Below, piece by piece: positions 17,819 to 26,666 of a DNA stretch of 64,000 nucleotides. Origin of the DNA: Nitratireductor sp. (lineage in GTDB: Bacteria; Pseudomonadota; Alphaproteobacteria; Rhizobiales; Rhizobiaceae); assembly GCA_020637805.1 (NCBI GenBank), contig JACKJU010000003.1, positions 124,001 to 188,000 on the forward strand. The letters run 5' to 3'. A program made the translations under genes and the position numbers. The notes beneath the pieces were generated by a model, which saw only the letters and a list, made by a program, of their open reading frames with translations, was not told the origin of the DNA and did not search any database. Position 1 is the first letter of the stretch. Each line of letters begins with the position of its first letter.

Positions 17819-18454
17819 CTACGGCTTCAACCCTTCCGTGAACAGACGGTCGAGATAGCGCGCGGCATCCTCGAACCGGCCGGGGCCGTCGCGCCTGGGC
17901 CCGAGCACGGCCCTGACCTGCGTATCGAAATCCGCATAGTGCTGGGTAACCGCCCAGATCGAGAAGATGAGGTGGTACGGGTCAACCCGGGCCAGCTTGC
18001 CCTCGCGCATCCAGCCGCGCAGGACTTCCACCTTTTCGTCGACCAGCATTCTGAGGTCCTGCAACTCCTCCTGGATTCGGGGCGCTCCCTGCAGGATTTC
18101 GTTGGCGAACAGTTTCGATTCGCGCGGATAGTCGCGCGCCATCTCCAGCTTTCGCCGGATATAGCTGCGGATCTCCGAACGCGGATCGCCCTGCGGGTTC
18201 ATCTCGCGCAGCGGGTCGAGCCATGTATCCAGCAGCCGGTCGATGAGAACGCGGTGTATGGCTTCCTTGTTTGGGAAATAATAGAGCAGGTTGGGCTTCG
18301 ACATGCCCGCTTGTTCCGCAACCTGATCGATTGTCGAACCGCGAAAGCCGTAAAGCGCGAAAACCTCCAGCGCGGCCTCAAGAATGATCTCTTCCTTTTC
18401 GCGCTGAATGCGCGTTCGCTTCCGCTTTGCCGGCGCCGCCGGTTCATCTGGCAT
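17819..18454 (-). CDS. RutR-like TetR family regulator
   Basis: This 211-residue protein has an N-terminal TetR helix-turn-helix (about 20-67, with GFRGSTIDQVAEQAGMSKPN and LLYYFPNKEA) that closely resembles the E. coli uracil sensor RutR. The C-terminal domain is typical of TetR C-terminal family 13-like pyrimidine sensors, as far as I can tell. ATG 18454 is chosen because GGAGGG lies 6 bases upstream; a GTG at 18478 is also in frame. A RutR-box-like site stands in its divergent promoter. It likely senses uracil or thymine and controls preTA and the amidohydrolase operon. Confidence 0.85.
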   Translation of the reverse strand: MPDEPAAPAKRKRTRIQREKEEIILEAALEVFALYGFRGSTIDQVAEQAGMSKPNLLYYFPNKEAIHRVLIDRLLDTWLDPLREMNPQGDPRSEIRSYIRRKLEMARDYPRESKLFANEILQGAPRIQEELQDLRMLVDEKVEVLRGWMREGKLARVDPYHLIFSIWAVTQHYADFDTQVRAVLGPRRDGPGRFEDAARYLDRLFTEGLKP

Positions 18455-18534
18455 CCAAAACCCTCCACAAGGTTTCACAATAAACGGGCATTGCTCAAAA
18501 TTTGTTCTTGAAGCCGTTTGAGGAAAATGTAGTC

Positions 18535-18550
18535 TTTACCAATCGGTCAA
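18535..18550. promoter_or_regulatory. RutR-box-like operator between tetR and amidohydrolase
   Basis: TTTACCA-AT-CGGTCAA matches 12 of 14 defined positions of the RutR consensus TTGACCA-NN-TGGTCAA. It lies in the divergent promoter region of the TetR gene and the M20 hydrolase gene, 81 bases from the TetR start. Confidence 0.6.
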
Positions 18551-18635
18551 TTTTTTAACCGGGCTGGGCGGAATGTAAAGCGGAACCTTGATGGGGCGCA
18601 AACTCCGGGGCCCGACAGATGCAAAGGGGAACGGC

Positions 18636-19898
18636 ATGGCTGGCAATGCAGCTTCACCGGGGGAGAACCTGAAGATCAATGGCGACCGCCTCTGGGATTC
18701 CATTCACGAACTGGCGAAGATCGGGCCAGGCGTAGCCGGCGGCAGCAACCGCCAGACCCTGACGGACGAGGATGCCGAGGGCCGTGCCCTGTTCCAGAAA
18801 TGGTGCGAGGATGCAGGCATGACCATGGGTGTCGACAAGATGGGCACGATGTTCATGACCCGTCCGGGCACCGATCCTGATGCGCTTCCCGTCTATGTCG
18901 GGTCCCATCTCGACACCCAGCCGACCGGCGGCAGGTATGATGGCGTGCTGGGCGTTCTCGGCGCGCTGGAATGCGTGCGCACCATGAATGATCTGGGCAT
19001 CAAGACCAAGCATCCCATCGTGGTCACCAACTGGGCCAACGAGGAGGGCGCGCGCTTTTCGCCGCCAATGTTGGCCTCGGGTGTCTTCGCAGGCGTCAAC
19101 ACGCTGGAGTATGCCTACAACCGCACCGATCTCGAAGGCATGACCTATGGCGACGAGTTGGAGCGGATCGGCTGGGTAGGCGAGGAGGAAGTCGGCGCGC
19201 GCAAGATGCACGCCTATTTCGAACTGCATATCGAGCAGGGGCCGATCCTTGAGGCCGAGGGCAAGGACATTGGTGTTGTCACCCATTGTCAGGGCCTGTG
19301 GTGGCTGGAATTCACGCTGACCGGCAAGGAGGCGCATACGGGCTCAACTCCGATGTCCATGCGCGTCAATGCCGGACTGGCGATGGCACGCATCCTCGAA
19401 ATGGTTCAGTCCGTGGCCATGGAAAACCAGCCGAACGCGGTTGGCGGCGTCGGCCAGATGAAGTTCTCGCCCAACTCACGCAACGTGCTGCCCGGCAAGG
19501 TGGTCTTTACCGTCGACATCCGCTCGCCCGACCAGGCCAAGCTCGACGGCATGCGGGCGAAGATCGAGAAACAGGCAGCCGAAATCTGCGAGGAACTTGG
19601 CGTGGGCTGCTCGGTAGAGCCTGTTGGCCATTTCGATCCTGTCACCTTCGCGCCGGAACTGGTCGAGCGTGTGCGTGCTGCTGCCGAGCGGCTTGGCTAT
19701 TCCCAGATGAACCTGATTTCGGGTGCGGGGCATGATGCCTGCTGGGCCGCCAAGGTTGCGCCCGCAACCATGGTCATGTGCCCCTGTGTCGACGGCCTGT
19801 CGCACAACGAGGCGGAAGACATTACAAAGGAATGGGCCTCCACCAGCACCGACGTCCTCATGCACGCCGTGCTGGAAACTGCGGAGATCGTGGAGTGA
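18636..19898 (+). CDS. M20 family N-carbamoyl amidohydrolase (beta-ureidopropionase-like)
   Basis: This 420-residue zinc-dependent hydrolase belongs to the AmaB/HyuC/allantoate amidohydrolase group. The dimetal motifs are present: GSHLDTQPTGGRYDG (His and Asp ligands), NEEGARF (Glu), HIEQGPILE (His) and GAGHDA near residue 365. Members release CO2 and ammonia from N-carbamoyl-beta-amino acids, the last step of the reductive pyrimidine pathway. ATG 18636 has AAGGGGAA upstream and gives the usual family length; ATG 18591 would add 15 residues. It is followed by hydA after 37 bases, so both steps downstream of PreTA are together. Confidence 0.88.
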   Translation: MAGNAASPGENLKINGDRLWDSIHELAKIGPGVAGGSNRQTLTDEDAEGRALFQKWCEDAGMTMGVDKMGTMFMTRPGTDPDALPVYVGSHLDTQPTGGRYDGVLGVLGALECVRTMNDLGIKTKHPIVVTNWANEEGARFSPPMLASGVFAGVNTLEYAYNRTDLEGMTYGDELERIGWVGEEEVGARKMHAYFELHIEQGPILEAEGKDIGVVTHCQGLWWLEFTLTGKEAHTGSTPMSMRVNAGLAMARILEMVQSVAMENQPNAVGGVGQMKFSPNSRNVLPGKVVFTVDIRSPDQAKLDGMRAKIEKQAAEICEELGVGCSVEPVGHFDPVTFAPELVERVRAAAERLGYSQMNLISGAGHDACWAAKVAPATMVMCPCVDGLSHNEAEDITKEWASTSTDVLMHAVLETAEIVE

Positions 19899-19935
19899 AG
19901 ACGCTCCCATTGGCAAATTTTCGAGGAGAAGCGAA

Positions 19936-21393
19936 ATGAGCACCACAGTCATCAAGGGCGGTACGGTCGTTACCGCCGATCTGAGCTACAAGGCCGATGT
20001 TAAGGTCGAAGGCGGCAAGATCACCGAAATCGGGCCGGACCTGTCGGGTGACAAGGTGCTGGACGCATCCGGCTGCTTCGTCATGCCGGGCGGTATCGAT
20101 CCGCATACCCATCTCGAAATGCCTTTCATGGGCACCTATTCCTCTGACGATTTCGAGAGCGGCACGCGTGCTGCACTTGCTGGTGGCACCACCATGGTGG
20201 TTGATTTCGCGCTCCCCAATCCGGGCGAATCCCTGCTTGAGGCGATCAAGCGCTGGGACAACAAGTCGACCCGCGCCAATTGCGACTATTCCTTCCACAT
20301 GGCGATCACCTGGTGGGGCGAACAGGTCTTCAACGAGATGGAGACCGTGGTCCGCGAAAGGGGCATCAACACCTTCAAGCACTTCATGGCCTACAAGGGC
20401 GCGCTGATGGTCAACGATGACGAGATGTTCGCCTCCTTCCAGCGCTGCGGCGAACTGGGCGCCATTCCGCTCGTCCATGCCGAGAACGGAGATGTCGTGG
20501 CCTCCATGCAGGCCAAGCTTCTTGCCGAGGGCAATGACGGCCCGGAAGGCCATGCCTATTCGCGCCCGCCGGAAGTGGAGGGCGAGGCCACCAACCGCGC
20601 CATCATGATCGCCGACATGGCAGGCGTGCCGCTCTATGTCGTTCACACCTCCTGCGAACAGTCGCACGAGGCCATCCGCCGTGCCCGTCAGAAGGGCATG
20701 CGCGTGTGGGGTGAGCCATTGATCCAGCATCTGACGCTGGATGAAAGCGAGTATTTTGACAAGGACTGGGACCATTCCGCCCGCCGCGTCATGAGCCCGC
20801 CCTTCCGCAACAAGCAGCACCAGGATTCGCTCTGGGCCGGTCTGCAGGCGGGATCGCTTTCCGTCGTCGCCACCGACCACTGCGCCTTCACCACCGAGCA
20901 GAAACGCTACGGTGTCGGCGACTTCACCAAGATCCCGAACGGCACCGGCGGCCTCGAGGACCGCATGCCGATGCTTTGGACCTATGGTGTCAATACCGGC
21001 CGCCTGACGCCCAACGAGTTCGTCGCGGTAACTTCCACCAACATTGCCAAGATCCTCAACATCTATCCCAAGAAGGGTGCGATCCTTGTTGGTGCCGATG
21101 CCGACATCGTCGTCTGGGATCCAGCGAAGGAGAAGACGATCTCTGCAGGCAGCCAGCAATCGGCCATCGACTACAATGTCTTCGAGGGCAAGAAGGTGAA
21201 GGGCCTGCCGCGATATACATTGACCCGCGGTCTCGTTTCCGTCGAGGATGGGGAAATGAAAACGCAGGAAGGCCACGGTGAATTCGTTGCCCGCGAGCCG
21301 AACGGCCCGGTCAACACCGCCCTGTCTTCCTGGAAGGAACTCACCGCCCCGCGCAAGGTCGAGCGCACGGGCATACCGGCCAGCGGGGTTTGA
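19936..21393 (+). CDS. hydA: Dihydropyrimidinase / D-hydantoinase
   Basis: This 485-residue cyclic amidohydrolase opens dihydrouracil and dihydrothymine to N-carbamoyl-beta-amino acids. Zinc-site residues include H57 and H59 in GGIDPHTHLEMPFMG, the likely carboxylated lysine K154 in AYKG, His in LVHAENGD and the late TDHCAF with Asp. SPPFRNKQHQD is the substrate loop expected for this group. GAGGAGAA precedes ATG 19936. In the pathway it acts between PreTA and the M20 hydrolase. The next gene is the repeat-bracketed DUF559 frame, only 6 bases after this stop. Confidence 0.93.
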   Translation: MSTTVIKGGTVVTADLSYKADVKVEGGKITEIGPDLSGDKVLDASGCFVMPGGIDPHTHLEMPFMGTYSSDDFESGTRAALAGGTTMVVDFALPNPGESLLEAIKRWDNKSTRANCDYSFHMAITWWGEQVFNEMETVVRERGINTFKHFMAYKGALMVNDDEMFASFQRCGELGAIPLVHAENGDVVASMQAKLLAEGNDGPEGHAYSRPPEVEGEATNRAIMIADMAGVPLYVVHTSCEQSHEAIRRARQKGMRVWGEPLIQHLTLDESEYFDKDWDHSARRVMSPPFRNKQHQDSLWAGLQAGSLSVVATDHCAFTTEQKRYGVGDFTKIPNGTGGLEDRMPMLWTYGVNTGRLTPNEFVAVTSTNIAKILNIYPKKGAILVGADADIVVWDPAKEKTISAGSQQSAIDYNVFEGKKVKGLPRYTLTRGLVSVEDGEMKTQEGHGEFVAREPNGPVNTALSSWKELTAPRKVERTGIPASGV

Positions 21394-21399
21394 TCCGAC

Positions 21400-21945
21400 T
21401 TGGATAGAGAGACTTCCCCCTCACCGCCTCGCTCTGCTCGGCACCTTTCCCCAAGGGGGAGAGGACGATCCGCTACCGGCTCCGAACACGGTCCGCGTTT
21501 GCAGAAGAGGCGCCCCGGCGCGACAGCCCGAGCCAGACAACTGCGCCGCGACGAGACCGACGCTGAAGGTCTGCTTTGGTGGGAGCTGAAGAACCGGCAG
21601 TTGAATGGCCACAAGTTTGCTCGTCAGGTTCCCATTGGTCCGTTTTTTGCCGACTTTGTTTGCCGTCAGAAGCATTTGGTCATCGAGATCGACGGAAGCC
21701 AGCATGCGGAAAATGCATATGATCTTTCCAGGACAAACTGGTTGAATGAGAAGGGCTATTCGGTTCTACGGTTTTGGAATGGTGAAGTGTTGAACTCGCG
21801 TGGCATGGTGCTGGATATGATTTTGGCGGCGATTGAAGGTCGGCTCGAAGGCTGCGATCCTGACGTTGGTTACTGGCCTGCGCGTCCTCTCCCCATCGGG
21901 GAGAGGTGCCGAGCAGAGCGAGGCGGTGAGGGGGAAAACCAGTGA
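21400..21945 (+). CDS. DUF559 (Vsr-like fold) endonuclease domain protein
   Basis: This frame of 181 codons holds a complete DUF559 domain (about residues 44-145), a restriction-endonuclease-like fold. The putative catalytic residues are in ADFVCRQKHLVIEIDG, and RFWNGEV is the conserved end of the domain. Function in the cell is not known; the family is often linked to mobile elements. The translated ends (first 25 and last 18 residues) come from the flanking inverted repeats, so the true start is unclear: TTG 21400 or TTG 21499 are candidates and neither has a strong ribosome site. Third codon positions look more A/T-rich than in neighbours, hinting at transfer. Its stop overlaps the next start. 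Confidence 0.75.
   Translation: MDRETSPSPPRSARHLSPRGRGRSATGSEHGPRLQKRRPGATARARQLRRDETDAEGLLWWELKNRQLNGHKFARQVPIGPFFADFVCRQKHLVIEIDGSQHAENAYDLSRTNWLNEKGYSVLRFWNGEVLNSRGMVLDMILAAIEGRLEGCDPDVGYWPARPLPIGERCRAERGGEGENQ
21414..21467 (+). repeat. 54-bp inverted repeat, left copy
   Basis: It begins TTCCCCCTCACCGCCTCGCT and ends with a hairpin-forming stretch TCCCCAAGGGGGAGAGGACG. It matches the right copy (21883-21936, reverse complement) at 51 of 54 positions. It lies inside the first codons of the DUF559 frame. Confidence 0.9.
21883..21936 (-). repeat. 54-bp inverted repeat, right copy
   Basis: This is the reverse-complement partner of 21414-21467, with 3 mismatches, all in the hairpin part. It contains the palindrome CTCTCCCC-ATC-GGGGAGAG, close to an internal stem. 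Its outer end supplies a GAGGGGG that acts as the ribosome site for the next gene. Confidence 0.9.
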
Positions 21946-22718
21946 CCGTCATATCCGCCCAAAATCTTTCCCTCACCTTCAAGACCAATGACGGTCCGGT
22001 GCACGCACTGAAGGATGTCAATCTGGATGTGGGGAAGGGTGAATTCGTCTCGTTTATCGGCCCGTCCGGCTGCGGCAAGACGACGTTTCTGCGCGTCATC
22101 GCCGATCTTGAACAGCCGACCGGCGGCACGATCACCGTCAACGGAATGACACCGCATGAGGCGCGCATGAACCGCGCCTATGGCTATGTCTTCCAGGCAG
22201 CCTCGCTTCTGCCCTGGCGCACCATCGAGAAGAACATCGAATTGCCTCTCGAAATCATGGGATTTGCCAAATCCGAGCGGGAGAAACGCGTGAAGAACAC
22301 GCTCGAACTGGTCGACCTTGCGGGCTTCGGAAAGAAATATCCGTGGCAATTGTCGGGCGGCATGCAGCAGCGAGCTTCCATTGCCCGTGCGCTCGCCTTC
22401 GATGCCGATCTGCTGCTGATGGACGAACCCTTCGGCGCGCTGGACGAAATTGTGCGCGATCACCTGAACGAACAGTTGCTGAAACTGTGGAAGCGTACCA
22501 ACAAGACCATCTGTTTCGTGACTCACTCGATACCGGAAGCCGTCTATCTCTCGACGAAGATCGTTGTGATGAGCCCGCGTCCGGGCCGCGTGACCGACAT
22601 CATCGAATCCACCTTGCCGGATGAACGGCCACTCGACATTCGCGAAACGCCAGAATTCCTGAAGATTGCCCACCGTGTTCGCGAGGGACTGAGGGCAGGG
22701 CACTCCTATGACGATTGA
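21942..22718 (+). CDS. ABC transporter ATP-binding protein, NitT/TauT type
   Basis: This 258-residue ATPase has Walker A GPSGCGKTTF (residues about 43-52), the signature LSGGMQQRASIARALA (about 136-151), Walker B LLLMDEPFGALDE and the switch histidine in FVTHSIPEA. It energises import by the two permeases that follow. Translation begins at GTG 21942, overlapping the DUF559 stop. GAGGGGG at the end of the right repeat is the only obvious ribosome site. Linkage to hydA and the family of the binding protein suggest a pyrimidine or related heterocycle substrate, by inference. Confidence 0.92.
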   Translation: MTVISAQNLSLTFKTNDGPVHALKDVNLDVGKGEFVSFIGPSGCGKTTFLRVIADLEQPTGGTITVNGMTPHEARMNRAYGYVFQAASLLPWRTIEKNIELPLEIMGFAKSEREKRVKNTLELVDLAGFGKKYPWQLSGGMQQRASIARALAFDADLLLMDEPFGALDEIVRDHLNEQLLKLWKRTNKTICFVTHSIPEAVYLSTKIVVMSPRPGRVTDIIESTLPDERPLDIRETPEFLKIAHRVREGLRAGHSYDD

Positions 22719-22724
22719 TGCCAG

Positions 22725-23609
22725 ATGAAGAAGAAGGGCAAGACCATTCCGGTGCTTACCATGATCGCGCTGATCGTCGCGATCTGGTACATCGGCGCAA
22801 TCTGGCTGAACGCGCCAGCCGAATATGACAGGGCACTGCGTTCCAACACGTCGCTGTCGTTTTCCGAGCTTGTTTCCAATACCATGGCGCAGGAGCGTCC
22901 CGTATTGCCCGCGCCGCACCAGGTGGCCGTCGAGATCTGGGATACCACCGTCAACAAGAAGATCACTTCCAAGCGCAGCCTGGTCTATCACGCCTGGATC
23001 ACGCTTTCCGCCACGCTGCTTGGCTTCATCATCGGAACGGTGCTCGGCATTCTTCTTGCCGTCGGCATCACCCACAACCGGGCAATGGACAGGTCGGTCA
23101 TGCCCTGGATCATCGCTTCACAGACCATTCCCATTCTTGCCATTGCTCCGATGATCATCGTGGTGTTGAGCGCCGTCGGGCTGACTGGCCTTCTGCCCAA
23201 GGCGCTGATTTCGACCTACCTCTCCTTCTTCCCGGTGGTTGTCGGCATGGTGAAGGGCCTGCGCTCGCCGGACAACCAGCAGCTTGACCTGATGCGCACC
23301 TACAGCGCCTCGAGCAGCGACACCTTCTGGAAATTGCGCTGGCCGTCCTCCATGCCCTACCTGTTCACCTCGCTGAAGGTGGCCGTGGCGATCTCGCTTG
23401 TCGGAGCGATTGTCGGCGAATTGCCGACCGGAGCCGTCGCCGGCCTTGGCGCAAGGCTGCTCGCCGGTTCCTACTATGGCCAGACAATCCAGATATGGTC
23501 GGCGCTCTTCGCCGCCGCCTTCCTTGCCGCGATCCTGGTCATGATCGTCGGCATTGCGCATGCCCAGGTTCTCAAGCGCATGGGCCAGAAACCCGAGGAG
23601 TATGCATGA
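22725..23609 (+). CDS. ABC transporter permease, NitT/TauT (SsuC/ThiX) type
   Basis: This 294-residue inner-membrane permease has about six spans and the BPD_transp_1 coupling segment near residues 200-225 (DLMRTYSASSSDTFWKLR). The N-terminal half includes a periplasmic loop after the first span (about residues 30-80). It starts 6 bases after the ATPase and overlaps the second permease by 4 bases. Two different permease genes suggest a heterodimer. Confidence 0.9.
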   Translation: MKKKGKTIPVLTMIALIVAIWYIGAIWLNAPAEYDRALRSNTSLSFSELVSNTMAQERPVLPAPHQVAVEIWDTTVNKKITSKRSLVYHAWITLSATLLGFIIGTVLGILLAVGITHNRAMDRSVMPWIIASQTIPILAIAPMIIVVLSAVGLTGLLPKALISTYLSFFPVVVGMVKGLRSPDNQQLDLMRTYSASSSDTFWKLRWPSSMPYLFTSLKVAVAISLVGAIVGELPTGAVAGLGARLLAGSYYGQTIQIWSALFAAAFLAAILVMIVGIAHAQVLKRMGQKPEEYA

Positions 23610-24469
23610 CGCTGTTCCTCGTTGCAGTGGTGTTCTGGCTGACCGCCTGGGCGGCAAACGAATGGCTGGTCCGCCTTCATCCGGAGACCGCGCTTTCGCG
23701 GCGCGCCATCAACCTGCTTGTGCCGCTCCTGTTCGGCCTCGCTCTTCTGGTTCTGTGGCAGGGAATCACTCGGGGGTTCGACATACCGCGCGTTCTCCTG
23801 CCGGCCCCGTCCGAGATCTGGGAGCGGATCACGAACTCGCTACCAATCCTCTCGGCAGATTTCCGCCAGACCTTCCTGAAGTCGGTCATTCCCGGCTACA
23901 TCATGGGCTGCGGGCTGGGATTCCTCGTCGCGATCCTGATCGATCGTTCGCCCTTCCTGAAACGCGGCCTGCTGCCCATCGGCAATTTTGTCTCCGCACT
24001 GCCGATCATCGGCATTGCCCCCATCATGGTCATGTGGTTCGGCTTTGACTGGCAATCCAAGGCCGCGGTGGTCGTGGTGATGACCTTCTTCCCGATGCTG
24101 GTGAACACGGTGCAGGGCTTGTCGGCTGCCAGTTCCATGGAGCGTGACCTCATGCGCACCTATGCCACGACATGGTGGCAGGAGATGACAGCGCTTAGGC
24201 TGCCTGCAGCCGCGCCCTTCATCTTCAACGCACTCAAGATCAATTCCACGCTTGCTCTGATCGGTGCAATCGTGGCCGAATTCTTCGGTACACCCATTGT
24301 TGGCATGGGCTTCCGCATTTCAGCCGAAATCGGAAGAATGAATGTCGATATGGTCTGGGCCGAAATCGCTGTCGCAGCCCTCGCGGGCTCGGCCTTTTAC
24401 GGTGCCGTCGCGCTTGCCGAGCGTTACGTCACCTTCTGGCATCCGTCCGTCCGTGCCAGAACCATCTGA
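23606..24469 (+). CDS. ABC transporter permease, NitT/TauT type, second subunit
   Basis: This 287-residue permease is paralogous to the one before it: DLMRTYATTWWQEMTALRLP is the coupling-loop match. About six transmembrane spans are visible. ATG 23606 overlaps the previous stop (ATGA) and GAGGAG lies 5 bases upstream. It pairs with the upstream subunit to form the channel for the solute delivered by the binding protein encoded 27 bases downstream. Confidence 0.9.
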   Translation: MTLFLVAVVFWLTAWAANEWLVRLHPETALSRRAINLLVPLLFGLALLVLWQGITRGFDIPRVLLPAPSEIWERITNSLPILSADFRQTFLKSVIPGYIMGCGLGFLVAILIDRSPFLKRGLLPIGNFVSALPIIGIAPIMVMWFGFDWQSKAAVVVVMTFFPMLVNTVQGLSAASSMERDLMRTYATTWWQEMTALRLPAAAPFIFNALKINSTLALIGAIVAEFFGTPIVGMGFRISAEIGRMNVDMVWAEIAVAALAGSAFYGAVALAERYVTFWHPSVRARTI

Positions 24470-24496
24470 TTGGCGGACATACAAGGGAGCTTGATA

Positions 24497-25486
24497 ATGA
24501 AACTGATACCGTCTCTGATTGCTGCAGGTGCCATGTCCGTCATGGCCTTCGCGGCGCAGGCAGCCGACAAGGTGACCCTGCAGCTGAAATGGGTGACCCA
24601 GGCACAGTTTGCCGGGTACTACGTCGCCAAGGACAAGGGCTTCTACGAAGAAGAGGGCCTGGATGTCGAAATCAAGCCGGGTGGCCCGGATGTGGCACCT
24701 CCACAGGTCATCGCCGGTGGTGGTGCAGATGTGACAGTCGACTGGATGCCGTCGGCGCTTGCTACCCGCGAAAAGGGTCTGGCACTGGTCAACATTGCGC
24801 AGCCTTTCAAATCGTCGGGCATGATGCTGACCTGCCGCAAGGACTCCGGCATCACCTCGCCAGCCGACTTCAAGGGCAAGACGCTGGGCGTATGGTTCGG
24901 CGGCAACGAATATCCGTTCCTCAACTGGATGAACAAGCTCGGCCTGAAAACCGATGGCAGCCCCGAGGGCGTGACCGTTCTCAAGCAGGGCTTCAACGTC
25001 GATCCGCTGCTGCAGAAACAGGCCGACTGCGTCTCCACCATGACCTACAACGAATACTGGCAGATCATCGATGCAGGCCTGACGCCTGACGATCTCGTCG
25101 TCTTCAAGTATGAGGATGAAGGCGTTTCGACCCTTGAGGACGGCCTCTACGTGCTCGAGGACAAGCTGCAGGACGAAGCCTTTGCAGACAAGATGGTACG
25201 GTTTGTCCGTGCCTCGATGAAGGGCTGGAAATATGCCGAGGAAAACCCGGACGAGGCAGCCGAAATCGTGCTTGAAAACGATTCGACCGGTGCCCAGACC
25301 GAGAAGCACCAGAAACGCATGATGGGTGAAATCGCCAAGCTGACCGCTGGCTCCAACGGCGCTCTCGACCCGGCTGACTACGATCGCACCGTCAAGGCCC
25401 TGATGTCGGGCGGTTCCGATCCGGTGATCAGCAAGGAACCGGAAGGTGCCTGGACCCACGATATCACGGATAAGGCGCTCTACTGA
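24497..25486 (+). CDS. ABC transporter substrate-binding protein, NMT1/ThiY-like
   Basis: This 329-residue periplasmic protein starts with a clear signal peptide (MKLIPSLIAAGAMSVMAFAAQA, cleavage after AQA near residue 22). The mature part has LKWVTQAQFAGYYVAKDKGF, typical of NMT1/THI5-like binding proteins that carry pyrimidine or thiamine precursors. ATG 24497 is preceded by AAGGGAGC. It ends the transporter operon at a strong terminator. Together with PreTA, HydA and the M20 enzyme, a nucleobase-type ligand is likely but not proved. Confidence 0.9.
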   Translation: MKLIPSLIAAGAMSVMAFAAQAADKVTLQLKWVTQAQFAGYYVAKDKGFYEEEGLDVEIKPGGPDVAPPQVIAGGGADVTVDWMPSALATREKGLALVNIAQPFKSSGMMLTCRKDSGITSPADFKGKTLGVWFGGNEYPFLNWMNKLGLKTDGSPEGVTVLKQGFNVDPLLQKQADCVSTMTYNEYWQIIDAGLTPDDLVVFKYEDEGVSTLEDGLYVLEDKLQDEAFADKMVRFVRASMKGWKYAEENPDEAAEIVLENDSTGAQTEKHQKRMMGEIAKLTAGSNGALDPADYDRTVKALMSGGSDPVISKEPEGAWTHDITDKALY

Positions 25487-25510
25487 TTGCTGCCTGTCAG
25501 TGAAAACATG

Positions 25511-25537
25511 AAAGGCCCGCACATGTGCGGGCCTTTT
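25511..25537. terminator. Bidirectional Rho-independent terminator
   Basis: AAAGGCCCGCACA/TGTGCGGGCCTTT is a perfect 26-bp palindrome followed by T residues. It separates the transporter operon from the convergent PPK2 gene and can stop both. Confidence 0.9.
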
Positions 25538-25548
25538 TCATTGCCGAT

Positions 25549-26460
25549 CTAGTATTTGCTCGGCACGTAGAGTTCCGGCGGCAGGATCGCCCTTTCGTAG
25601 TCGGGATTGAAAACCCGGTCGGGCAGGGTGACTTCTTCGGCCGGCAGCTCCTCGTAGGGAAAGAGTGACAGAAGGTGATCCATGCAGTTCAGCCTTGCAC
25701 GCTTCTTGTCGTTGCCGGGAACGATGTACCAGGGAGCTTCCTCGATATTGGTGCGCAGGAACATCTCCTCCTTGGCCTTGGTGTAGTCTTCCCACTTCAC
25801 CCGTGACTCCAGGTCCATCGGCGACAGTTTCCACTGCTTGAGCGGATCGTGAACGCGAATGAGGAAGCGCATCTGCTGTTCCTCGTCGGTGATCGACAAC
25901 CAGTATTTGACCAGCTTGATTCCGTTGCGCACCAGCAGGCGCTCGAATTCGGGCACATCCACCAGGAACTGTTCCACCTCTTCCGGTTAGGCGAAGCCCA
26001 TGACCCGCTCGACACCTGCCCGGTTGTACCAGGAACGGTCGAACAGCACGATCTCGCCACCTGCAGGGAGATGGGGAACGTAGCGCTGGAAGTACCATTG
26101 CGTCTTTTCACGATCGGACGGTGCGGGCAGCGCCACCACGCGCACCACGCGCGGATTGAGCCTTTGAGTGATGCGCTTGATCACGCCACCCTTGCCGGCT
26201 GCGTCTCGCCCCTCGAACAGCACAACGACTTTCTGCTGGGTCGCAACGACCCAGTCCTGGAGCTTGATGAGTTCCGACTGGAGATGCAGAAGGCTGCGGA
26301 AATAGTCCCTGCGCGGCATGGTTTCAGCGTGATGCTGGTTGTAGATCTTCTTGATCTCCAGCGACAGCGCCGCGTCTTCCAACTCGATTTCGTAGTCTTC
26401 GTGGATTGAATCCGCCAGCTCCGCTTCCAGCCAGTCCTTGGGCTCGTTTGTCCTGTTCAT
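25549..26460 (-). pseudogene. ppk2: Polyphosphate kinase 2 (PPK2) interrupted by an in-frame stop
   Basis: The frame reads as a 303-residue class I PPK2 broken by TAA at 25987-25989, after residue 157. The first part (25987-26460) holds Walker A GRDAAGKGG, and the Walker B/lid region FDRSWYNRAGVERVMGF; the second part (25549-25977) resumes in the same frame with PEEVEQFLVDVPEF and ends with the usual WYIVPGNDKKRARLN segment. PPK2 transfers phosphate between polyphosphate and nucleotides. A single base change from a Ser or Gln codon would create this stop. A GTG with GGAAGAG before it lies just downstream, so restart is possible. It may be a true mutation, a sequencing error, or two products. 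Confidence 0.75.
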
Positions 26461-26666
26461 GTTCTTGATTGTCCATCGGGTTTGAAATGATCGCGCGGGC
26501 CGTATTGGCCCCTTGCATCCGGTCCCGTTGAATACGACCGCTGCTTAACGGAAACATGACAAACGCCGGAAATTGTTTCCAGATGCAAACTTGGCGCAGT
26601 GGCTGCGGCATGGCGGTATGTCACTGGCGAAACCGCCAATTCTTGCCCGGCAGGAGGCACAGGTGG

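Larger units (their letters stand above)
21414..21936. mobile_element. Candidate mobile unit: DUF559 gene between 54-bp inverted repeats
   Basis: The DUF559 gene is bracketed by two 54-bp copies of one sequence in inverted orientation, and it splits a pyrimidine catabolic operon between hydA and its transporter ATPase. Different base use in the DUF559 frame supports a foreign origin. No transposase gene or target-site duplication is seen, so this may be a repeat-borne cassette rather than a classical insertion sequence. Confidence 0.5.
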
